Shown here in pieces: positions 14,155 through 25,982 of a stretch of DNA of 64,000 nt. Position 1 is the stretch's first letter; each line of letters begins with the position of its first letter. The DNA comes from Rotaria socialis. Lineage: Eukaryota > Rotifera > Eurotatoria > Philodinida > Philodinidae. Made by a program: the position numbers and the translations under genes. The notes below the pieces were generated by a model. That model made no database searches, had not been told where the DNA came from, and worked only from the letters and a program-made list of their open reading frames with translations. Where the stretch lies: assembly GCA_905331475.1 (NCBI GenBank), contig CAJNYU010001130.1, positions 1 to 64,000 of the forward strand, read 5' to 3'.

Positions 14155-17107
14155 TTGAATGTTTTGAAATTTATAGTGCCTTCTTTTTAATTTTTTTCTT
14201 GTGAATGTTTTTACTAACAAATTATGCCTACTGTCCATTTTATTCATTTTCTTTACCTTTTAATGTCTGATATTTAATTTTAAATAAAACTTTCTGAACG
14301 TAGAAATCGAAATGAAAGAGAATTGATGATAAACATTTTATTTCAACTAACAAAAGATAAAGATGAATGTTATTAAATTGAATAGAACAAAGATGAATCT
14401 CCTTCTGTTATTTTCCCAACGTTCCACAAGGTATGTAATGAAACGACTGAGGCCACATATATAAATAATCAGAGTCAGGTCATTCTTCTTCTTCTTCTGC
14501 TGCTGCTTTTTTGTCTCCTACAAAAGCATATATATACTTGTGACTGTTGGCAGAAGAGACATCTCGGCCTTTCTTCTTCGTCCTTTTTTCTATCTTGATA
14601 GAATGAATTAAGATGGGACAAAAGTAAAGTGAAAGAACACGCGAGAAAAATAGTTCACCGCATTAACGAGTATGTAAAAAAAAAAAAAGAAGAAAGTTAA
14701 GAAAAGTGTCACTTTTTTTTGTGTGTAAAAGTTGAACTCGAGTGCACATGCTTGTATAAAAAGAAAAGTAAGTGTGAGAAAAAAGTATCATTGTTCACAT
14801 AAACTAAACAAGACACAAGGTAAGATTTATCATTGTCAGAAAAGAAACTGAAGCGGATATTCACATGTTGTTGTTGTTGTTGTTACTATTATTGATGTCA
14901 TTATAATAGTGAAAATGATGATGGTAAAGTGAAATTGCTTAAGGGTGTAAAAGACCTCGACAATTTTTTTCTTTTCCCTTGATAGTGTAGATTTTCAACT
15001 ACTCGATTAGAAAGCGTATCTATGCGAGTTGATGCTTCTGTCTTAAGCATTCGTCTTCTAGTATATGTTTGCTTGGATAAGTCATAGAGAAGAAAAAGAA
15101 AATGGTCGTTGAATGAGCACAACTAAGAAATGCCAATGCTGCTTCTTTATAATTCATCGAAAATCCGTCTAATTATTCTTTGTCGTTTTTTCTTGCACTC
15201 TTTTCTTGTTGCGCCATTCTATATTGGACTGCAAAAAAAAATAATAAAGAAGGAGAATGATGGCAACGACACGAGAGATTTTTCCGCTCGCTCCCTTCGT
15301 ATTCCTTTCTCTTGCAGCCATTTGTTGTCCTGTTCACTCGTTCCCAGATCGAATATGACAAATAGATGCCGACGACACTAGTGACTAAGCTGATCCACAT
15401 GCGACTCGACACAAAGCAATTCCGTATACGATAGCCGATTTAATACGATTTCTGTCGTCATTACTAAAAATATCTTGACACTAACATTCATAACGTCTCA
15501 CAAAGTTCCGTAAGTGATCATGGCAACTGCATTCACGTACATATAAAGATGACCTTTTATATGCATATGCTTCACATGCGTTAGATCATTGCATCATAAG
15601 TGAGAGAGAAACAGAACTAAAAGGAAAAAAAAACAAGAAATGAAACTTGGGTTTTGCCCAGCAGTCGTATCATTCTTAAATTTTGTTCGAGATGCAAGAC
15701 ATCGTTGTCCTTCTGTCATCATTTGCTGCCAGTCAGTTAGATAAGAAATAGTTAAGAGTTTTTTTTATGATTTAAACTACGTCTCGAAAAGAGGCAGTTA
15801 TCATTATAATAATCATTTTGTCTGGCCCTAATAACAGTGTGTAAGTACACATTTTTTTTTCTATTTGAGAAGCACTAATGTATGTCTTTTTCTTCTTCTA
15901 CAACTGGCGCATTGAACACTACAAGAGTTCTAATCTTTTTGTGATATCGACTAATGATTTGTCGATATCTATTTGTCTATAAAATGATAAAAATGATCAG
16001 TAAACATCCTGAGGGTACTCGACTGTTCTTCTCTTTTTTCCTCTTCGTCTTCTTCTTTTTCTTCGTTTCTATATCTAACCTTGATTATTATCATCCTAAC
16101 TCATTATTAATTTATGCAAATCGCATGTTTATTTGCTTGTTCGTGTATATATACGATTTATAATAATCATCATTAGAATAGGAGTAATAATAGTAGGAGT
16201 AATTTTAGTAGCAGTAGTAGTACTACTATTAGTTACAAGTTGCATCTGATCATTTTTGTCGCATACGAGAAGGATAAAAAAGCAAAATAATATGTGAGGA
16301 AAAAACCATGAACTTGTGCTTCTACAATGAATGAATTAATCATATATACAATTTTATATCCATTCATTTCACTTGCATAGTAGCGATGGTCATTTTAATG
16401 ATTTTCTATGTTCCTATGCCGTCGCCGGCCTATGAATATAAATCAACCGCATGCGTTCCATACGAATCAATGTCATATGTGAGTTCCTGTTTAAGTTGAT
16501 GAATGAAATATAAAGAGCAAAGAGAATATACATATTGCATCACGATTGATGAGAATACTACACTTTATGTATGTGATCCGATTGATCCATCAAACGTGTC
16601 GACAAATTCGCATACAGTTATTTGCATGCACTAGCATCATCGGTCTACCATGAAGTGTGGATTCCCTATAGGTGACTGTTGAATTTCTTCGGTTTTTTTT
16701 CAAGTTAACTGCGATATGTAATCGATCGATCTCATTGTTGTATTAAAATAGAAGAAAAGCGCCGTAGAGAAAAGAAACATAATTGAACAACAGCTGAAAT
16801 TTGCTTCTACCAAACTATGAGATAGATACAGAGAGAGAGATAGGTTAGCTACTGTGCCTATTTTCTATTTGAGTCCTGCTTGCTGCTGTTACCAGATACA
16901 CATACATATGTATGTCTATCAATCGTATAATACTCTTTCCTTCTCTTTCCTGTAATGTTCAGCAATCATCACACTCTATTATGTAATCGGACACAAAGTG
17001 TTTCATTATTATTTTTTTGCTTATAAAACAAATAAATAATATCTGCTTTTGTCGGTCGTAGTCTATTTTCCTTTTAATTTTCTAGACATATTTGATACAA
17101 GTTCATT
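14155..17107. other. Long gene-free interval
   Basis: About 2.95 kb with no convincing exon. It holds scattered simple repeats: TCTTCT/GCTGCT near 14483-14510, a TTG run near 14870-14885 and a GAGA run near 16830-16842. Overlapping ORFs on both strands around 15130-15412 look like chance. The sequence is somewhat less AT-rich than the other intergenic stretches, which may reflect regulatory sequence for the flanking developmental genes, but no specific site can be named. Confidence 0.5.
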
Positions 17108-18496
17108 ATGCTTTCCAAAACGCCTTTTCCATCACTTCTGTCTTTTATAATCTTAATGATTGGATGTGTACTTTTTACTATGTCAACTCTATATACCCTA
17201 CATAGAGTTCAAAATAGTGAAAAATGGTCATGTAAAAGATGGTAAATTAGAATTTTAAAAATTTCAATTATTCCATTTAATAGATGATTTTTCTTTTTTT
17301 TTTAAGTTTAAATCTTAGTCGATTAGCGATTGGATGTGGTGTTGGAATAACATTTGTTTTTGGCATATGCACAGTACTTTTAGCAAGTGTTTTAAGTGGA
17401 AAAACTCGTAAAAAATATTTTTGGGGATCTCGAAAAAATTTATGTGCAAGAATTTTAAATGGATTTGTAAATATAACAATAATAGAAAACAATTATCTTA
17501 TACATTTTTTAATTGAATAATAGGTTCTATTCATAACATTTCTTTTAACAATATCATGGCTTGGCATTGCTTGTTTGACATTTATTCCTTTATATGGTCT
17601 TTTGTATATCTTTTTCGTTGTATGCAGTAATCGTTATGGTACTGCTGGCGGTAGTTTTGTCAGCAGTAAGTAATAATTATAAATATTTGATATTGTCTTC
17701 TTTTTTATGCATATTTTAGTTTTAAATGAAATAAATCAACATGCACACCGATTGGAAGAAAAGCCAGTTGCATTTAAACTTGCAGATGTTTGTCAGCCAG
17801 TAAGTCTTTACAAAAGCATTTGTTAAATCTTAAAATTTGATATCTCAGTCAATACGACTGGAAGATCAATCTGAAAAAGGCATATCTATTATTGACATTG
17901 ATCTCAAGCCTGTTAAGTATCATTCGTTATTCGCAGATAAAATTTGCACGATGCCCCCTTATCATCATGTCCCTTGTGTTCATTTCCTTCAACATATTTT
18001 AATGATTGCTGTTTTTTCTGTGTGATTCTTTTTTCTTTTATATTCCTGGCTTTCATTCGCTGTCCTCAAGAAAATTTTATTTTTGATAAAGGCTTAGTTG
18101 CATTATTTTATTTATTGCTTATACCTATTTCTATAGTATTATATAGAGTGTTGCTTATCGAACCGTAAGACATTAAAAAAAAGAAGACTACAGAGATTGA
18201 AAATGATGATGAAGAAGAAAAATTGTGAATCTAATGATTTTTGCTTTTTATTTTTTTTTAGTCATATCGTGATTATTTCAGTTTAAGTATTCTTACAACA
18301 GCGTCATGTGTAGTAATCATTGTTAGTTTGGTAAGATTATAGTAATTCTTATTTTCTTATTGTTATTAATCAAATTTGTTTTCAGATCTTTTTAATGATT
18401 GCTCAAGGTGCAAATCACGCACATATATATAATGATCGAAGTCGCTATGAAGTAGCACAAAATGGAGATCAAGAAATCGAAGAAACAAAAATGTGA
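17108..18496 (+). CDS. PLP/M6-family four-span membrane proteolipid
   Basis: Exons 17108-17241, 17307-17466 (or from 17319), 17524-17665, 17720-17799, 17849 to about 17911, 18262-18330, 18386-18496; about 252 residues. Four hydrophobic spans are visible: LLSFIILMIGCVLF, GCGVGITFVFGICTVLLA, FITFLLTISWLGIACLTF and ILTTASCVVIIVSLIFLMIA. The signature end FLMIAQGANHAHI matches the fourth span and cytosolic tail of the M6/proteolipid family, and the loop after span 2 (GKTRKKYFWGSRKNLCARI) is basic as in M6. Family members (PLP1, GPM6A, insect M6) shape membranes in glia, neurons and epithelia. The second extracellular loop is the weak point: exon 5 reads on past 17911 to 18025 and its donor, GTTAAG at 17912, is inferred. 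The tail is acidic. Confidence 0.72.
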
Positions 18497-18890
18497 AAGG
18501 AAAATCACACTGTATATATATATATATATATAATATTGAGAACAGTCATTTTCTATGAAAAAGTCGGTCGATGTTGTTGGTTGTTTTTCTTTTTTTCTAT
18601 TTGTTGTTGCTTGCGTATTCGTTCAAAAATCAAAACGAAAAAAAAACTTTTTCAGCCAAGCCATCTGCATTTATGACATAAGTTCTCGTTTTATTTCCTA
18701 GAGCGCAGTTCATTGTACAGTTGCATGACATCATTTTCGTTTTTCTTTTCTTACATATATAAATGTATTTCTGTTCAAATTGTGGAGGATCGAATCTTAC
18801 TATTTCTTTTTGGAAAATATAGATATGTTTGTGTTTCTTTTTTTTTCTCTTTTAAATATTATTTAAAAAAATGATCTGAAAATATTACAG
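18497..18890. other. Convergent 3' intergenic region
   Basis: Tail-to-tail gap between the M6-family gene (+) and the histidine-phosphatase gene (-). It contains a TA run at about 18511-18532 and T-rich sequence only. Confidence 0.5.
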
Positions 18891-19874
18891 TTATTTATAT
18901 GGGTAATGGGTAAATGATTTGTTTCCATGAAAATGATGCTTTAAAGATAGCGATGATCTATTTGAATAATTTGTTACTATATATTGTGAAGTTGCACTAT
19001 AAAGTGGTATTGTACTACGAATACGACTTTGCCCAATATAGTAGTCTTCATTTGATTGTGGAGGTGAGTGGACAACCCATCGACGTGTACGAGCATCACG
19101 TTCAAGTATAGCAAAATTACAATAGTTGACTTTTTCAGCTTCATACATAAGACGTTCAGGTCGTGCACGCCGACGAAGCATACCACGTGTTAATGCTTCA
19201 ATTGAACCGGCATGTCCAGAGAGTAAAATAGTTCCACCTTGATTTTTATGTGTCTTAATAATTGAATCAATAAGAAGACGTGAACGTTCATAATAATTTG
19301 ATTCATTTTCTTCTGGATCAACTTCATCATATATTGGTGTATAATATGGATTTACATTGAAATATCTATCCATTGCTAAGTCAGCAGGTGGTACGAAAGA
19401 AAGAGATGCCGAAGCATACCATAATGGACATTCGAATAGGCCTGAAAAGAAAGAGATTGCCATTGAATGACAAAAACAAGGTTTCTTTTTTATCATACCA
19501 GGTTCGATATTAATTTGAACACCTCGTCGTCCTTGACTTTCTAGAATTTTATTAGCTGTTTGTATCGATCGATAAGCTGGTGATGCATAACAATAATCGA
19601 TTGGATAGCCAAGTTGTAATAATTTTCGGCCAGTTGCCGAACTTTGACGTTCACCATCAATCGTTAATGGTGGATCAAAAGTCCATTCCTGTAAATCTGA
19701 TCTAGGTGTTAAATATGATACTCCAGAATGATGAGCACCATTCCGTCTTACTCTACTTAACCATCTCGGTCCTAATGCTAAATCAGCACGTTCACCATGA
19801 CGAGTTATTATAACTCGAATATTGTCTTCTGCAGGTGCAGATGATAAACCAAATAACTGTTTAAAAAATGACAT
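18891..19874 (-). CDS. Histidine phosphatase superfamily protein, UBASH3/ecdysteroid-phosphatase-like
   Basis: Two exons on the minus strand, 19499-19874 and 18891-19441, separated by a 57-bp intron (19442-19498, GTATGA..TTTCAG). The spliced product has 308 residues. The catalytic signature is intact: TRHGER near the N-terminus (phospho-accepting His), SPAYRSIQTA (Arg), and LLSGHAGS (second His). The splice joins EPG to LFECPLW, which restores the family motif found in UBASH3 (Sts) phosphatases. There is no UBA or SH3 domain: the start MSFFKQLFGL leads straight into the phosphatase domain, so it resembles stand-alone ecdysteroid-phosphate phosphatases or bacterial-type phosphoglycerate-mutase-like enzymes more than Sts-1. 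Substrate cannot be told from sequence. Because the intron is 57 nt and stop-free, an unspliced mRNA would add 19 residues without a frameshift. Confidence 0.82.
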   Translation of the reverse strand: MSFFKQLFGLSSAPAEDNIRVIITRHGERADLALGPRWLSRVRRNGAHHSGVSYLTPRSDLQEWTFDPPLTIDGERQSSATGRKLLQLGYPIDYCYASPAYRSIQTANKILESQGRRGVQINIEPGMIKKKPCFCHSMAISFFSGLFECPLWYASASLSFVPPADLAMDRYFNVNPYYTPIYDEVDPEENESNYYERSRLLIDSIIKTHKNQGGTILLSGHAGSIEALTRGMLRRRARPERLMYEAEKVNYCNFAILERDARTRRWVVHSPPQSNEDYYIGQSRIRSTIPLYSATSQYIVTNYSNRSSLSLKHHFHGNKSFTHYPYK

Positions 19875-20334
19875 TTTCTTTGGATTAATTTAGAGAAAAG
19901 ACATAAAATAGAGAGAGAGAAAAACGTATATGTCACTTAGTAATCGATCATTTTCCCTAATATAGAAAAATACAAAAGCTATCAAGGTTTTGGGTGCTTG
20001 CAATTCACCTATTTTTCTGCACCCTGTCATAATGCATGTCAAATCAGACGCCATGTATTCAATGGAGCAAAACATCGAAGGACAGAGTAATTAACCAATA
20101 ATGATCATTATTTATCATTGTGATAGTTGTTTAATGAGACTGATCTGCTTTCTTGTAATACTAAACAAGCCTCATCTATTTATTTATGTTTCATTATAGC
20201 TCAGTCATCACTAATTTTAATGACAAACACAAGAACCGGCAATCCAACGATAGTTATATAAAAAAATTTAGATGATTTATCTTCAATACAAAATATAGAT
20301 AAATCTACTTTGATGACGTTGTTGCTTTTAGTTA
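19875..20334. other. Intergenic, no gene seen
   Basis: Separates the phosphatase start from the NUBPL stop on the same strand. A 61-codon minus-strand ORF here (19890-20075) has no recognisable features. Confidence 0.5.
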
Positions 20335-22729
20335 TTACGTTGTTGTTGTTTTATTTTTATGCATCTGTTCGTTAATTTGCTTCGCTAGATTATTAAATTT
20401 TGAGCATAAAATCGTTTCGCTTTGCTGTATAATAGGACGACCTTGGTCACATGCTTGCCGAAATTGCGTATCAATAGGCAATGATTCAAGAATATTTAAA
20501 TGAAATTCATTGGATAATAATTGAGCACCATTTTCACCAAAAATTTTTTCTTCGTGCCCACATTTTTGACAAAAATACGTTGAAAAATTTTCTACAATAC
20601 CAAGTATTGGTACATTAACAAGACGAAACATTTCGATTGCTTTTCTTACATCAATTAATGCAAGTTCTTGTGGCGTTGTTACCATAATGACACCAGATAA
20701 TGGAACTAATTGAGCAATAGATAATTGTATATCACCCGTACCTGGAGGTAAATCAATAATTAAATAATCTAGTGGAGACCAAGCAACTTGTCGAAGAAGT
20801 TTTTCAATAGCTTGCATCACCATAAGACCACGCCATACAATAGCACCATCAGATTTAGTTAAGAATGCTATAGACATACATTTCAAATTGAAATTTATCA
20901 ATGGTTCTATAAGATTTGTTGTTGTTGTTGTTGTTGCTTTATGATTACGTAGATTGAGTAGTGTTGGTAGAGACGGACCAAAAATATCAGCATCCAAAAT
21001 TCCAACTTGATTGTTCAAACGAGATAATGCAAGTGCTAAATTGACACTTACAGATGATTTACCAACGCCACCTGAAAGAAAAAAAAATCAAGAATACACC
21101 TTAGAGAGACGTCAATCAAAGAATAGTTAGTGTCAATAGAAATACTCTAGAGTAAGTGGCTAACATTTCGTTAGCTATAACTTTGAGAAAACGCCGCTTT
21201 CAAAATGTATCTATTTTGAAGCAACGTGATTGCTACATGCTTCATTGGTTATTTATTTCATTACGTAATTCATACACTGAGTCAGTGTTTACCTAAGTTC
21301 GATTGCAGTACTGTATGTTTGTCGTTATCTAAATTTTCTTTTCATAACTTTATGATTACATACGTCGTTTGTTACTCTTTTTTGTAAGAATAGATTCGCT
21401 ACTGTAATTTGTTTTTATTTTTCGATTGGAATATTTTCTTAAAAGTTTTCAAAAGCTACCGTCAATATTTAATCCGTCTTATTTTTATATTTTATTGCTG
21501 ATGGATAATATTTGATGGTTCAAATAGAAAATTTATCATAAGATAATATTCAAAATCGATTCATATTGTTAAACTGATTGTTTTACCAATTGTTGAAACA
21601 TTTTTTAATCATCAGCTGTTCATCTCAAGTAGTTCTTGTTCGAAAACTATATATTTAACCTAATCGTTGATCATCTAAAATCTTGTTTTTTTCCAAGTTA
21701 GATGATTAGTTTTATCATCATTTAATAATACTTAGGGCAAATATGTGCTGGTAGCATGAATGCTCGTGAGTATCTTTTGAATAACGTTTAATAACAACAA
21801 GATACAGAACTCCAATTTTGCATTATTGGAAAGATGAGATGAAGGCGCATCGAACTCTAGATCACTGATTTTTCTAACCTGTTTTTGGTAAGGTTTTCAG
21901 TTGACCTTTTCAAGAAGAAACCTATCTCGTGAGTTGTTTACAGTGAATTTTCAATAATCAGGGTCACATTCAAACCACTAATCGAAGATCTACAAACTGC
22001 GAAACACTCAGGTGTTAAATTTAATTATTTGGGGATAATACGTATTCTAGACGAACCTCTATTGCGATTTTTTATCAACTTTTTTGTTTTTGCTTTTTTT
22101 ATGAAAAAAGCATTTTTCCGAAGGTTAGAAAGTTGAGTAAAAACAGTTAAAAAATCCTATACGAAAAATCAGTGATCTACAGTTCGATGCGCCTTCATCT
22201 CATCTTTCCAATAGTACAAAATTGGAGTTCTGTATCTTGTTGTTATTAAACATTAGCCAAAAGGTACTCGCGAGCATTCATGCTACCAGCACATATGCGA
22301 AAGAAACAGATCTTATCGAAATTTTACTATTATGACATTAGCTGAATAGTGATTGAATCGCATAGAAAAAATAGAGTGAAACACGCTCGATCTATTGGTA
22401 AAAAAAAGAAACCTTTTTCGACCTCTGCTTGAGGAAATAAGGTACCCCACTCACTACTTTTGGATTGCCCTAAGTTTCTGACTAATGTTTGAGGAATGAT
22501 TTTTATAATTAATAAATATAAACATTCATTCATATAAAATTACCTCATTGGATAAATCAAATAAATTGCATATACCTTTGCCTGAGCCAACTGCAATAAT
22601 ATGTCGAACACCTTCAATTGGTGCTCGTTTTGGTAAACCACGTGCCATCATAGCTTGTTGGTGTGGTGTTGACGTTGTTGAATGGCAACGTCGAAAAAGA
22701 TGTAGAAAAGTATTCAATCGAATAGTCAT
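20335..22729 (-). CDS. NUBPL: NUBPL/Ind1-type mitochondrial P-loop Fe-S protein
   Basis: Two exons, 22576-22729 and 20335-21071, with a 1504-bp intron; 296 residues, exact codon sum. The N-terminus (MTIRLNTFLHLFRRCHS) is Arg/Ser-rich without acids, as in a mitochondrial targeting peptide. Then follow ARGLPKRAPIEGVRH, the deviant Walker A SGKGGVGKS (formed across the splice), LDADIFGPSLP, WRGLMVMQAIEKLLRQV, IDLPPGTGD and the bridging FCQKCGH (CxxC) motif. These match Mrp/NBP35 family ATPases and specifically NUBPL/Ind1, which delivers 4Fe-4S clusters to respiratory complex I. Size agrees with human NUBPL (319). The gene lies 68 bp downstream of GatB on the same strand, and its ATG is preceded by a TTCTTTTAG acceptor 12 nt upstream (plus-strand 22742-22750), suggesting trans-splicing or a 5' UTR intron. 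Confidence 0.93.
21741..22297. mobile_element. Foldback/MITE-like element inside the NUBPL intron
   Basis: Two long inverted arms, 21741-21874 and 22164-22297 (about 134 bp each), are near-perfect reverse complements (for example ATATGTGCTGGTAGCATG at the left and its complement at the right; shared AAGATGAGATGAAGGCGCAT). They enclose about 290 bp without a coding region. A foldback transposon or MITE fits. No target duplication could be defined with confidence, so the outer limits are approximate and the superfamily is unassigned. Confidence 0.8.
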
Positions 22730-22797
22730 CGTTTCAAAAATCTAAAAGAAGGAAAACACATCTAAGCAAACTAACAAATAATGGACTTAATTGTCAT
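22730..22797 (-). promoter_or_regulatory. Short intercistronic region between GatB and NUBPL
   Basis: Only 68 bp lie between the GatB stop and the NUBPL ATG, both on the minus strand. On the coding strand, AATAAA overlaps the GatB stop codon, and a pyrimidine-rich TTCTTTTAG acceptor precedes the NUBPL start by 12 nt. This is the layout of a trans-spliced operon junction. Bdelloid rotifers are known to use spliced-leader trans-splicing; operon status here is inferred from spacing alone. Confidence 0.5.
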
Positions 22798-25507
22798 TTA
22801 TTTCGTTCTTTTATCTAATAAACGTTTAAATAAATCATTCACTAAATCATCATGTATACGACCATGATGTTTCTTACAAATATTTGAATGTAATTGTTCA
22901 AGTACTTTCTTTGGATTGGTTTTATACCGATCGATTTGTTTGGGATTTTCTTCAAGAATTTTTAAACAAAGTTTTTCTAATTCATTTTCATCATTTATGG
23001 CATACATATTATGTTCATCAAGAAATGATTTTAATGTTCGAGTTGAATCCCGATTTTTATTACATAATGTTAATAACGTATAAAGAGAAAAACGTGTTAT
23101 TATACGTTTTTCTAAATTTTTTATTATATCAGCAAATAATGTTGATGATACAGCTTGGGCAAATTTACGAATTTTACGTCCATCATATGATATAGATTTA
23201 ACGTCACTTAATAGAACTTCTAATGCAATATGACCAAGATGATTATTGTCAAGTTGAATCATAACATCACGAAAATAATCCTACATAGAAAACAAAAATT
23301 AGAAAGAAAGAAAAAAAGATGCCACAGAGTAATTTCAATTCGCATAATTTATGGTCCCATCAATTTTTTTATTTGGAAAGCTTTACATATCAAAATTATT
23401 TCTCAAATTTAAATGAAATGAATGACAACATAACATCCTCTTTTTCTATTATTTATTTTTTTGTCAAAATATTATTTCTCTGGAGTATTGCAGATACGAA
23501 AAATTAAATATATTTAAAATACTCCATCAAAGATATTAATACATCTGATCTTGCAATTCTAACTATATTAAATTATGAAATACTGAAAATTCAACAATAC
23601 AGTGATTGATCGGAGTATTTCTTTACAAATTTATCATATATACTATGATGTAAAAGTCAAGATGTACTTCAGATGTGTGAAAAATTCGAAAATTGTCTTG
23701 CCGTAGTGATAATCTATTGAGAAATTTATAACAGCATATCACGTTTCCATAATTAGAGCAATACATAAAATTAATTGTATTACATAGCTGTTAACTTTAC
23801 AGGAATGTTTTGAAAACGAAATCAAACGTCAAAAGTAATATTGAAAAGCAATGTTCAAGATAAATGTTCTTAGATTGAATCACCAATCCATTGAATTCAA
23901 TGAGTCTATCAAAAGCAAAGATGGGATTCGTATTTCGATTGAACATTTGAATACTCTGCGCGTCAAGTAGAACACGAATGCTTTTATGATTTTTGTAGGC
24001 TCAATTGAAATCTATTCTGTAGTCAAAACATAACATCTAACGGTCTGATTCTCAAGTTATTTCGAAATGAAATTGTTAAAGCGAATAGAAATGATGTGTT
24101 CATCATTGAGATACTTCAAAAACCCTATATATTCTCTATGATATGAAAAAACTTTTTAAATTAATGAATATTCAAAATTTTTTTTTTAAATAAGGAGATA
24201 TGCAGTACTGTTTTCTTCTTCTTAGACTATACCTTGACTGAGAACACTTCTCTTATAATTATACGTGCCAATTCAGAGACTATTTCATGTATTTTCCTTC
24301 ATCATCTTGAAGTAATTCAATATAAAAACTTACAATCATATCAAGTCGAAGTAATTCATGTAAATGTTCAACTGTTAAAAAATCTTTATATTTATCTAAA
24401 TATTGTTTTCGTTCATCTAAGGGTGACATTGGTAAACTTCTTTTAATATGATCGATGTTAACGAAATCTTTTCGATTAATATTTTTATCATTGTCATCAT
24501 ATAAAAATAACGGTGGTAAATTGGGTTCAATCATAAAACGATAATCAATTTGATCTTCTTTACGTCTTAAATGTACTGTTTGATGTTTATTTGTATCGTA
24601 TGTTCGTGTTTCTTTTTGAATAGGATAATTATTTGTTAATAATTGTTCTTGCCGTTTTATTTCAAAATCAATTGCTTGTCGAACATCAATAAAACTTCCA
24701 AGATTTTTTACTTCAACACGACTACCATCTGGCATTGTATCTTTACGATGCAAACTAACATTAGCATCCACACGTAAAGCTGTTTCAAGACCACTTTGTT
24801 CGCATATATTATATTTTATTAAAAGACGATTTAATTCACGTAAAAAGGATTCACCTTCAAGACTTGATTGTATATCAGGTCTAGTAACGATTTCGACAAG
24901 ACCCGTACCAAAACGATTCAAGTCAATCAATGTACGATTTTGATATTCATCATGAATACTTCGACCAGTATCATGTTCAAGTTGAATGCGTTCTATACGG
25001 CATTGTTTGATAACGAATGAATTTGGATTATCAACAAACTAAACAAACCAAACAATAGGAATATTCTTTTTTTTTTTAATTAATTGATTTATTTTCAAGT
25101 ACTTTATGTTTTGTTGATGCTTTTAGTTTATCTCTTTTAACTAATAATGGATAATGAAAGAGACCATCCGAAGCAAATGGATATCGTTGTTGAGTTATTT
25201 GATAGCCAGATGGTGAATCAGGATAAAAGTAATGTTTACGTTCAAAATGAGAGATTTTATTTATTTGACAATTAAGACCTACAGCTGCACGTACGCCAGC
25301 TTCGAGACAAGCACGATTCAAATATGGCAATGAACCTGGTAAAGCCATATCAAATGATGTTACTTGACTATTCGTTGTTTGAGCTGGAGCTGCTGATGAA
25401 GCTGAAAACATTTTTGAATTCGTTGCAAGTTTAACGTGAATTTCAAAGCCAATTAATGCATAGAAACGACCACTTGATAGAATAGCAGCAGCAGCAGTAG
25501 CTGCCAT
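22798..25507 (-). CDS. GATB: Mitochondrial glutamyl-tRNA(Gln) amidotransferase subunit B
   Basis: Three exons, 25103-25507, 24334-25038 and 22798-23280; 530 residues, exact codon sum (human GATB 557). Landmarks are YALIGFEIHVKL, NSKMFSASS, ALPGSLPYLNR, RKHYFYPDSPSGYQITQQ, QLEHDTGRSIHD, LIDLNRFGTGLVEIV, LRVDANVSLH, VEVKNL and DYRFMIEPNLPPL. The C-terminal exon is the helical YqeY/GatB-C region. GatB with GatA and GatC converts Glu-tRNA(Gln) to Gln-tRNA(Gln) in mitochondria; GatB holds the kinase/transamidase active site. The N-terminus (MAATAAAAILSS) is short for a targeting peptide, so a further upstream start or exon is possible. Intron 2 is long (1053 bp) and empty of recognised elements. 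Confidence 0.95.
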
Positions 25508-25974
25508 ATTTGAAAATATAGCACAAACACTTGGAAAAAAATCAAGAAAATGAATAAGTAGAATTTTTTAGAACTCTACAGATATTCAGTAGTATATCAT
25601 CAGCTGAATGTGAAATAGTGATTGGTTGTTTCGAGATTGATTGTAGAAACAAATCGAAGTCTTCTGAGAGATGGCAGACTAATCTTTTAAATCTATATAT
25701 AAAAATTTACTTATTAAAAATATAGTATTACCTATTTTACATGTAGATTCATCAAAAATTTTCAAATATGTTCATTTTGATCGACATTGCATTTTTGTCA
25801 ATAAGTAATACAGCAGATTGCGAATTCTGTAGCTGATATCTTGCATTCATTATTTTGTTCTATGCTGTTTGATGGACCAATTATCAATCGGCGAATTATT
25901 CAAGCCTACTTTTCTCTATCAATGTTCTAAAGATAAGTGTCCGACGATATTTTCCTACATTCCAGTTTTTATAT

Positions 25975-25982
25975 GTTTGCAT
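25975..25982 (+). repeat. hAT target-site duplication, left copy
   Basis: GTTTGCAT directly abuts the left terminus CAGAGACCGAAA. The identical 8-mer follows the right terminus at 27092-27099. Confidence 0.85.

Noticed and set aside
15130..15412. Overlapping ORFs on both strands (83 and 79 codons)
   Set aside because: They have neither splice context nor domain resemblance, and occur where AT content drops slightly, which favours chance ORFs.
22330..22533. 67-codon minus ORF adjoining NUBPL exon 1
   Set aside because: It lies inside the NUBPL intron, beside the foldback element, with no splice sites or similarity.
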